Below, in pieces: positions 39,586-45,357 of a DNA stretch of 64,000 nucleotides (position 1 is its first letter; each line of letters opens with the position of its first letter). The position numbers and the translations under genes are program-made. The DNA is from JACVRN01 sp036389255. GTDB taxonomy: Bacteria > Acidobacteriota > Blastocatellia > Pyrinomonadales > Pyrinomonadaceae. The DNA lies in the NCBI GenBank assembly GCA_036389255.1, contig DASVQI010000041.1, positions 496,001-560,000 on the forward strand, given 5' to 3'. The notes under the pieces were generated by a model that searched no databases, was not told where the DNA came from, and was given only the letters and a program-made list of their open reading frames with translations.

Positions 39586-39729
39586 AAGAGGTGCGCGCCC
39601 CTACAAAGCCTCAAATATAGTTTTTTGCGGTTGCTTATGTGACATAATAGAAAAAGGTTTTAAGCTAATATTTGAGGCTGTGAAGCTCTTTGTTGAGTAT
39701 GTGCAGAAGCTAAGGAGGCCGTGAAGGCT

Positions 39730-40581
39730 ATGCGTTGGAGAAGCGAGCGACAGAGTTCTAACATTGAAGACCGTAGAGGCTCCGGCAGAGGTTTAGCCGT
39801 CGGAGGCGGCCTCGGCACGATTGTAGTACTGGCGTTAGCGCTCCTGTTCGGCGGTGACCCGCGCGCCATCCTCGAACAGCTTCAGGGCGGGGGGCAACAG
39901 ACTTCCGGCCCTCAAAGCTCAAAGTCGGCCAACCCTGCGGAGGAAGAGTCAAAGCAGTTCACCTCCGCAGTCTTGGCCAGCACAGAGGATATATGGACGG
40001 ACATCTTCCGCAAGGAAGGGCGGCAGTACAACCAGCCGAAACTCGTGCTCTTCAGGAACGTGGTTGACTCGGCCTGCGGTCAGGCAAGCTCAGCCGTGGG
40101 CCCCTTCTACTGTCCCGGCGATTACAAGGTCTATCTTGACCTGACCTTTTTCGATGAGCTGCGGAGCCGCTTCCGCGCGCCCGGCGACTTCGCGCAAGCC
40201 TACGTCGTAGCCCACGAGATAGGCCATCACGTACAAAAACTGCTCGGAACCTCCGACCGGGTGGACGCCATGCGCGGCAGAGTCAGCGAAAGAGAGATGA
40301 ACCAGCTCTCCGTGCGCCTTGAGCTTCAGGCAGATTTCTACGCGGGCGTCTGGGCCTATTACGCGCAGAAGAAGGGACTGCTCGAAGTTGGCGACGTAGA
40401 AGAAGCCCTCAACGCCGCCACGGCCATCGGAGACGACCGCCTCCAACGCGAATCGCAGGGGCGCGTAGTCCCGGACTCCTTCACACACGGCACCTCCGAG
40501 CAACGCGCACGCTGGTTCCGCAAAGGCTTAGAGACTGGCGACATTCGCCAAGGCGACACCTTCAACACCAGAAGCCTCTGA
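39730..40581 (+). CDS. Neutral zinc metallopeptidase, YpfJ/KPN_02809 family
   Basis: A 283-residue membrane-anchored peptidase-like protein. The N-terminus MRWRSERQSSNIEDRRG matches the family start. A single membrane segment lies at about 24-42, then a Gln/Gly/Ser linker, then the catalytic domain with the zinc motif HEIGHH and LQADFYAGVWA, whose Asp is the probable third ligand. A perfect AAGGAGG (39712-39718) precedes a GTG by 2 nt and the ATG at 39730 by 11 nt; the family N-terminus supports the ATG. Its biological substrate is unknown. Monocistronic; a TCTAAG-word array follows it. Confidence 0.9.
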   Translation: MRWRSERQSSNIEDRRGSGRGLAVGGGLGTIVVLALALLFGGDPRAILEQLQGGGQQTSGPQSSKSANPAEEESKQFTSAVLASTEDIWTDIFRKEGRQYNQPKLVLFRNVVDSACGQASSAVGPFYCPGDYKVYLDLTFFDELRSRFRAPGDFAQAYVVAHEIGHHVQKLLGTSDRVDAMRGRVSEREMNQLSVRLELQADFYAGVWAYYAQKKGLLEVGDVEEALNAATAIGDDRLQRESQGRVVPDSFTHGTSEQRARWFRKGLETGDIRQGDTFNTRSL

Positions 40582-40618
40582 CGCACCCTACAGGCTCGAT
40601 ATAAGCGCGCGTAAGACA

Positions 40619-40790
40619 TAAGCTCACAATTCTAAGGCTTAAAATAGTCATTTTAAGCCTTAGAATTGTGAGCTTAAAGCTTGAAATAACCATCCTAAGC
40701 TTAAGAATAGCTATCCTAAACCCTAAAATCTCAATTCTAAGCCTTAGACTACACATTCTAAGGCTTAGAATGTGTAGTCTAAGGTTTAAG
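40619..40790. repeat. Array of a TCTAAG-CTTAGA-type word with two perfect hairpins
   Basis: Two long hairpins bracket further copies of one word. Hairpin 1: arms of 27 bp (40619-40645 and 40650-40676), AGTC loop. Hairpin 2: arms of 20 bp (40742-40761 and 40765-40784), GGC loop. Between them CATCCTAAGCTTAAGAATAG, CTATCCTAAACCCTAAAATC and TCAATTCTAAGCCTTAGACT continue the same ~19-bp phrase with variation. The array fills most of the 305-bp gap between the zinc peptidase and the gene at 40887. It is A+T-rich, unlike its surroundings, and encodes nothing obvious. Confidence 0.85.
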
Positions 40791-40886
40791 ATGACGTACT
40801 ATTGTCTAAGTTGAAGGAGCGGGGATAGAATGCGGGGCGACTTTAGGGATTTTGTCTCAAATCCTGTCCTTACGGGGAGAAGCAAT

Positions 40887-41246
40887 ATGGCTAAAGATGA
40901 GAGCAGGAGGATTGCGCCGGGTATTTTGCAGGCTGACAGGGATAGTTTAGCGCGTTTGAAGAACATCATAGATTATAGCCCGGTCAATCCGGAGTGTACG
41001 GTCGAGGCGCTCAGTGCGGCGTTGGACGAGATGATGGAGGCGCAAAGCGCGGAGACGCGGGCGTATGGCGCTCTGGCTACTGCGCGCGATAACGCTACGG
41101 CTAAGGAGTGGGCTTATCATAACAAGATAATGGCCATGAAGGATCAGGTGATAGCGCAGTTCGGCAGGGACTCAAGCGAGGCGCAGTCCGTAGGGCGCAA
41201 GAAGCCTTCCGAAGTCAGAAGAAAGCGCAGCAGGACAACCGGGTAG
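40887..41246 (+). CDS. Small hypothetical helical protein
   Basis: A 119-residue protein, helical and Ala-rich, with ETRAYGALATARDNATAKEW and a basic Arg/Lys tail (RKKPSEVRRKRSRTTG). A phrase NIIDYSPVNPECTVEALSAAL recalls a small-protein group seen in several environmental bacteria that carries the IADYAPxNPxYSV string; function unknown. ATG at 40887 has GGGGAGA at a good distance, so I prefer it to the ATG at 40830. It stands alone between the word array and fumC. Confidence 0.68.
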   Translation: MAKDESRRIAPGILQADRDSLARLKNIIDYSPVNPECTVEALSAALDEMMEAQSAETRAYGALATARDNATAKEWAYHNKIMAMKDQVIAQFGRDSSEAQSVGRKKPSEVRRKRSRTTG

Positions 41247-41372
41247 CTCAGCTTCAAACAACAACGCTGGGAGCCGCGCGCTTCGGGTCAAGTGCGCGTT
41301 GTGGTGTACAATTGAGTTGTGAGGGAAAGCATGAAGGCTTAGGCTGCTTCGATAATTCTGGTAAAAGGATGA

Positions 41373-42812
41373 GTGGTGGAGATGTCGCAGACGAAGAGGG
41401 CCGGTGAGGGCAGACAGGAAGACGAGACGCTGGAGATGCGCGCGGAGTCGGATACTATGGGGACTGTGCGGGTGCCTGCGGACAGGTACTGGGGGGCGCA
41501 GACGGAGCGCTCTTTGATGCACTTCGACATAGGCTTTGACGTGATGCCGAGGGAGATGATTAGGGCGCTGGGCATCCTTAAAAAAGCCGCGGCGCTGACG
41601 AATCAGGGGCTGGGGAAGCTCTCTTCGGAGAAGGCGCGGCTGATTGCTCAGGCGGCGGACGAGGTGATAGAGGGAAAGCTGGACGAGCATTTCCCCTTGC
41701 GCGTGTGGCAGACGGGCAGTGGAACGCAGACGAACATGAACGCGAACGAGGTCATCTCGAACCGTGCGATTGAGATTGCGGGCGGCGAGATGGGAAGCAA
41801 GAAGCCCGTGCATCCCAACGACGACGTGAACATGTCCCAGTCTTCTAACGACACCTTCCCCACCGCCATGCACATTGCTGCGGCGGAAGAGATGAACAAG
41901 CTCATACCGGAGGTTGAGCGGCTGAGGGATGCTATCTCTGCGAAGGCGGACGAGTACTGCGACGTGGTCAAGATTGGACGCACGCACTTGCAGGACGCAA
42001 CGCCCCTGACCGTGGGACAGGAGATGGGCGGCTGGGCCAGCCTGCTGGATAGAGACGTTGAGAGGCTGCGCGCTGTGCTGCCGGGGCTCTATGATTTGGC
42101 TATAGGCGGGACGGCTGTGGGAACGGGGCTGAATTCTCACCCGGAGTTTGCCGCTAGGGCCGCAGGGAAGATTGCTGAGTTGACGGGATTGCCGTTCAAG
42201 TCGCATCCGAACAAGTTCGCCGCTCTTTCGGCTCACGACGAGATGGTCTTTGCGAGCGGTGCCTTAAAGACGCTGGCCGCTTCACTGATGAAGATAGCCA
42301 ACGACGTGCGCTGGCTGGCGTCGGGGCCGCGCGCGGGCTTCGGTGAGCTTATATTGCCTGAGAACGAGCCGGGCTCTTCCATCATGCCGGGCAAGGTGAA
42401 TCCTACACAGAGCGAGGCCATGACGATGGTGGCCGTGCAGGTGATGGGAAACGACGCGGCGATTGGCTTCGCGGGCTCGCAGGGGAACTTTGAGCTGAAC
42501 GTCTTCAATCCCGTGATGATTCACAACCTGCTGCATTCGATTCGACTGCTGAAGGACGCCTGCCACGGCTTCGTGGAACACTGCGTGGCAGGCATTCAGC
42601 TCAACCGTGCGCGCATAGAAGAGCACCTGAAGAATTCTCTGATGCTGGTGACGGCCCTGAATCCTCACATTGGCTACGACAACGCGGCGAAGATAGCCAA
42701 GAACGCACACAAGAAGGGAATCTCACTGCGCGAATCAGCCGTAGAGCTTGGGCTCCTCACGGGCGAGCAGTTCGACCAGTACGTCAAACCCGAAGAGATG
42801 ACACACCCGTAA
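41373..42812 (+). CDS. fumC: Class II fumarate hydratase
   Basis: FumC interconverts fumarate and malate in the TCA cycle without an Fe-S cluster. The 479-residue protein has the superfamily signature GSSIMPGKVNP (334-344), the substrate segments GSGTQTNMNANEV and SQSSNDTFPTAM, and GRTHLQDATPLTVGQE with the catalytic His. The N-terminal ~20 residues before ESDTMGTVRVPADRYWG are extra and charged. Start GTG 41373 or ATG 41379; both lie right after AAGGATGAG. As an oxidative-stress-resistant fumarase it suits a peroxide-exposed lifestyle. A weak TACAAT -10 is seen at 41307-41312. Confidence 0.94.
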   Translation: MVEMSQTKRAGEGRQEDETLEMRAESDTMGTVRVPADRYWGAQTERSLMHFDIGFDVMPREMIRALGILKKAAALTNQGLGKLSSEKARLIAQAADEVIEGKLDEHFPLRVWQTGSGTQTNMNANEVISNRAIEIAGGEMGSKKPVHPNDDVNMSQSSNDTFPTAMHIAAAEEMNKLIPEVERLRDAISAKADEYCDVVKIGRTHLQDATPLTVGQEMGGWASLLDRDVERLRAVLPGLYDLAIGGTAVGTGLNSHPEFAARAAGKIAELTGLPFKSHPNKFAALSAHDEMVFASGALKTLAASLMKIANDVRWLASGPRAGFGELILPENEPGSSIMPGKVNPTQSEAMTMVAVQVMGNDAAIGFAGSQGNFELNVFNPVMIHNLLHSIRLLKDACHGFVEHCVAGIQLNRARIEEHLKNSLMLVTALNPHIGYDNAAKIAKNAHKKGISLRESAVELGLLTGEQFDQYVKPEEMTHP

Positions 42813-42834
42813 AGCTAATGCAGAATTGAAGAGA

Positions 42835-42879
42835 TTGATTCACCGGCACATTTTTTCAATGAATCAATGCACCGGTGAA
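42835..42879. repeat. Word-hairpin after fumC (TTGATTCACCGG words)
   Basis: Arms TTCACCGG (42839-42846) and CCGGTGAA (42872-42879), with a competing inner pairing TTGATTCA/TGAATCAA, and the words AATGAATCAATG and AATGAATAAATTC after it. It lies 23-67 bp after the fumC stop and may serve as its 3'-end structure. The TGATTCA/TGAATCA wording matches the hairpins at 17506, 31067, 51779 and 56057. Confidence 0.6.
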
Positions 42880-42962
42880 CAAATGAATAAATTCTTTTCC
42901 GTTCATCATTGCGGCATTGGCTTTGTGGCGCGTCGTTAGTCTGAAAGAGAGAGTATAAAGCT

Positions 42963-43193
42963 TTGGCTGACCCGAAGGAGCGCGTGGAGGAGAACGCAGA
43001 GGGCGCGTATTACGTGGACGCGACCTGCATTGACTGCGACGTGTGCCGCGATACAGCGCCGGACAACTTCGCACGCTCGGACGAGCGCGGCTATTCATTC
43101 GTCTGCAAGCAGCCGGAGACGGAAGAGGAATGCGCTCTCTGCGAAGAGGCTCTAGCCTCATGCCCCGTCGAAGCCATAGGCAACGACGGTTAG
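42963..43193 (+). CDS. Ferredoxin-like [4Fe-4S] protein
   Basis: A 76-residue acidic electron carrier with C22-x2-C25-x2-C28 near the N-terminus and C61 and C68 near the C-terminus, the last in CPVEAIG, the usual end of a bacterial 4Fe-4S ferredoxin; other Cys (C49, C58) are present. It could hold one [4Fe-4S] or [3Fe-4S] cluster. The start is a TTG at 42963 with GAGAGAG upstream; no ATG is available. It could serve as partner of KOR (52-56 kb), but there is no direct link. It converges on the Rieske gene with a 13-bp gap. Confidence 0.85.
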   Translation: MADPKERVEENAEGAYYVDATCIDCDVCRDTAPDNFARSDERGYSFVCKQPETEEECALCEEALASCPVEAIGNDG

Positions 43194-43206
43194 CATCGGC
43201 TTCACC

Positions 43207-43554
43207 TTAGACTATGATTTTTATCTCGCCCTCTTCTATGACCACCTCGTAGGCTTCCACCCGACTATTGTTTGTGAGGCACTGGCCCGTACGCACGTCG
43301 AAGCGCCAGCCGTGCCAGTCGCACTGAATCGAATGTCCGCAGAGCTGCCCGTCCGCTAGCGGCGCTCCCTTGTGCGGGCAGAAGTTTTCTATGGCGAAGA
43401 ACTCGCCGCCCACGTTGTAAAGCGCCAGCTCCGTCCCGTCCAAAAGCTCTACGGTCGCGCCTCGCCCTTCCGGCACATCTTCTGCGCGGCCGACGACTAT
43501 CTTCTGCCCGGTTCTACGGGGCTTCCTGAAATTACCGAATCCGGAAGGCTGCAT
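43207..43554 (-). CDS. Rieske [2Fe-2S] ferredoxin
   Basis: A 113-residue soluble Rieske protein. Cluster ligands are in CPHKGAPLADG (C and H) and CDWHGWRF (C and H), with the usual spacing. It resembles NirD/aromatic-dioxygenase-type ferredoxins (VEAYEVVIEEGEIKI at the end). It has no membrane anchor, so it is not the Rieske subunit of a bc complex. Likely electron carrier to an unidentified oxygenase or reductase. ATG 43554 begins just before the first beta strand; the frame is open upstream to 43596 without support. A MITE copy starts 45 bp upstream. Confidence 0.87.
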   Translation of the reverse strand: MQPSGFGNFRKPRRTGQKIVVGRAEDVPEGRGATVELLDGTELALYNVGGEFFAIENFCPHKGAPLADGQLCGHSIQCDWHGWRFDVRTGQCLTNNSRVEAYEVVIEEGEIKIIV

Positions 43555-43598
43555 TAACTCGCATCGTAACAAAGAGCGAATCGGCGGGCAACACACAA

Positions 43599-43757
43599 GA
43601 GTCTTACGTAGTGTCCTAAATTCAATTCTCCGCGCCCCCTCAGCGTCTCTCTGCGCCTCTGCGGCGAATGTTCTTCAAACTATCTTCACCGCAGAGACGC
43701 GGAGGAACGCAGAGGATAGCGCAGAGAGTTTTCTAATTAGGACACCACCGAGTCTTA
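43599..43757. mobile_element. MITE-like element, copy 3, with 8-bp target duplication and different ends
   Basis: A 143-bp element (43607-43749) flanked by perfect direct repeats GAGTCTTA (43599-43606 and 43750-43757). Its ends, read inward, are CGTAGTGTCCTAA and GGTGGTGTCCTAA: they share the GTAGTG start with copies 1 and 2 but then differ (GTCCTAA instead of GGGTCA). The inner repeat is the same CACCGCAGAGACGCGGAG type, in two blocks with the order of the hairpin halves changed. It lies in the 389-bp gap between the Rieske gene and the CBS gene at 43944; the rest of that gap holds the CBS promoter. Confidence 0.84.
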
Positions 43758-43802
43758 AGTTCCGGTCAAGGCTCTTCGTATTGGCCCGGCGCGCGTGGAC
43801 TT

Positions 43803-43831
43803 GGGACATGTGACTAGCACTGATGTATAAT
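43803..43831 (+). promoter_or_regulatory. Putative promoter of the CBS-domain gene
   Basis: -35-like GGGACA (43803-43808), 17-bp spacer, perfect -10 TATAAT (43826-43831). It gives a leader of about 106 nt to the ATG at 43944. The leader can pair locally (AGGCCG with CGGCC), but I see no known riboswitch. Confidence 0.6.
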
Positions 43832-43943
43832 CAGCGCACCAAGTTCCCCTGAGACTATAAAGAGATGGACGGTCAGGCCGTATCCCCGACACATTGCGGC
43901 CGGGCCTCGCGCGTTTTTCGATTAATTCGACGGGAGGAAAAGA

Positions 43944-44807
43944 ATGTCCAGGTATTATGACGACGACGATAGAGGCTACGGCGGAGGCATGCGCGACAGG
44001 CGCTCGGGCGGCGGCGAGCGCTCGGCGGGCTACGGTCGTGATGATTACGGCCCGGACGATTACAGGGGCGGACGCGCTTCACGCGCGGGCGGGCTGGGCC
44101 GCGATTACGGCCGCGATGATTACGGCCGCCATAACGAGCGCTCCGATTATGAAGAGAACGAGCGGCGCTACGGCGGAGGCTATTACGGCGAAGGGCGCGG
44201 CTATTATAGAGACGAGCGCGGCCCGGATGAGCGTCGTGGATACGAGACGGGGCGGCCTTTGCGCGGAAGACGCGCCACTCGCTCGCACGTTCGCTGCCGC
44301 GACATCATGACGCGCGACGTAACTGTGGCCACGCGCGAGACGACTTTGCAGGAAGTCGCGCAGATGATGCGAGACGAAGACACCGGCGTCATCCCTGTAG
44401 TAGAGCGGCAGGACACCTCCATTCTGGCGAGCGACGTTAAGCCCGAAGAGGCTCCCCGCATCAACAACCGCATTCGCAGCAACGGCAAGTTGGTGGGGCT
44501 CATCACAGACCGCGACATAGTGATTCGCGCCGTGGCCGAAGGACGGGACACGCGCGACGTTCGCGCCGAAGAGATTATGACCGACGACATTCACTCGGCC
44601 CATCCGAACGACCGTGTGATAGACGCCATACGAACTATGGGTGACAAGCAGGTGCGCCGCATCCCCGTGGTGGATGACCAAGGCAACCTGCGCGGCATCA
44701 TCTCTATGGCCGACGTGGCGCTTGAAACGGAAGAGGATCAGGAACTGGCGGACGCACTGGAAGAGATTTCAAGCGGCTCTTCCTTCTGGAGCAAAATCTT
44801 TGGTTAA
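43944..44807 (+). CDS. CBS-domain protein with a disordered Gly/Tyr/Arg/Asp-rich N-terminus
   Basis: A 287-residue protein. Residues ~1-112 are low-complexity, rich in Gly, Arg, Asp and Tyr with DDYG and RDDYG repeats, similar in composition to phase-separating or prion-like segments. Residues ~116-280 hold two CBS motifs (CRDIMTRDVTVATRETTLQEV and AEEIMTDDIHSAHPNDRVIDA) separated by a longer insert, a Bateman module that would bind adenine nucleotides or S-adenosyl compounds. No membrane segment. GGGAGGAAAAG gives a very good ribosome-binding site. It is upstream of hsp20 and lon, which suggests a stress-related role, but the function is unknown. Confidence 0.85.
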   Translation: MSRYYDDDDRGYGGGMRDRRSGGGERSAGYGRDDYGPDDYRGGRASRAGGLGRDYGRDDYGRHNERSDYEENERRYGGGYYGEGRGYYRDERGPDERRGYETGRPLRGRRATRSHVRCRDIMTRDVTVATRETTLQEVAQMMRDEDTGVIPVVERQDTSILASDVKPEEAPRINNRIRSNGKLVGLITDRDIVIRAVAEGRDTRDVRAEEIMTDDIHSAHPNDRVIDAIRTMGDKQVRRIPVVDDQGNLRGIISMADVALETEEDQELADALEEISSGSSFWSKIFG

Positions 44808-44822
44808 AAAAGACGGGGGTTC

Positions 44823-44888
44823 GGGTATCAGGTGTCAGGTGCCGGTAAAAGGCGGCCACTGTCACCCGGCACCCGACACCCGACACCT
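44823..44888. repeat. Word-hairpin upstream of hsp20 (CAGGTGTCAGGTGCCGG)
   Basis: Imperfect arms: AGGTGTCAGGTGCCGG on the left and CCGGCACCCGACACCC on the right, within a string of GGGT/GGTGTC/GTGCC words. It ends 7 bp before the hsp20 ATG and leaves no Shine-Dalgarno site between. Same word family as 26341-26436. Confidence 0.72.
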
Positions 44889-44894
44889 ATTTTT

Positions 44895-45290
44895 ATGGCT
44901 GAATCGGTTGAGCGCTATTTTCTGTTGATGCACGCGGGGCGTGGGGGGAAGCGACCCATCAAGGGACGGCTCTGGCATCCGGCGGCGGACGTGTATCGCA
45001 CAACTGACGGCTGGATAGTCAAGCTTGATTTGGCGGGCATAACCCCGGACGACCTTGAGATAGAGGTCGCGGGCGCGCAGCTTCGCGTGAGCGGTTGCCG
45101 CCGCGATACCTTTTACGGCGAGGGCATCTCTTATCAGCAGTTGGAAATCACCTACAGCCGCTTCGAGCGCATCCTGCGCTTTCCATGCTCCATAGAGGGC
45201 GCGCACCTTGCGCGCGATTACCGCGACGGCCTGCTCATACTTCATCTCAAGAGCGAAGAAAATTGTGAGGACAAGGAGACGAGTGAATAG
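44895..45290 (+). CDS. Small heat-shock protein Hsp20 (alpha-crystallin domain)
   Basis: A 131-residue chaperone that holds unfolding proteins without ATP. The alpha-crystallin domain covers about 35-125, with PAADVYRTTDGWIVKLDLAG and the closing segment DYRDGLLILHL. The C-terminal IxI motif is not evident and the N-terminal arm is short. There is no visible ribosome-binding site because the hairpin reaches the start. It lies between the CBS gene and lon, a sensible protein-quality-control pair; the next ATG (lon) is 67 bp downstream with another hairpin between. Confidence 0.88.
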   Translation: MAESVERYFLLMHAGRGGKRPIKGRLWHPAADVYRTTDGWIVKLDLAGITPDDLEIEVAGAQLRVSGCRRDTFYGEGISYQQLEITYSRFERILRFPCSIEGAHLARDYRDGLLILHLKSEENCEDKETSE

Positions 45291-45291
45291 T

Positions 45292-45338
45292 AGATGGTGA
45301 ATGGCGAATGGATAAGAGCATCCGGCCATTCACCATCT
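45292..45338. repeat. Word-hairpin between hsp20 and lon (GGTGAATGGC words)
   Basis: Perfect 14-bp arms AGATGGTGAATGGC (45292-45305) and complement (45325-45338). Its arm and neighbours reiterate GAATGG/GTGAATGG. It lies in the 67-bp gap between two co-directional genes, immediately after the hsp20 stop and 20 bp before the lon ATG. Confidence 0.8.
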
Positions 45339-45357
45339 GACATTCACCGGAAATTTT

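Noticed and set aside
39618..39648. Promoter of the YpfJ-like gene (CATAAT with TTGCGG)
   Set aside because: The spacing (12 bp) is too short for a normal sigma-70 pair and the alternative -35 is poor.
40619..40790. The TCTAAG array as a cluster of PerR/Fur boxes
   Set aside because: Half-sites look alike (TTAGAAT/ATTCTAA), but their order is inverted and the spacing differs from TTAGAATNATTCTAA at 11843.
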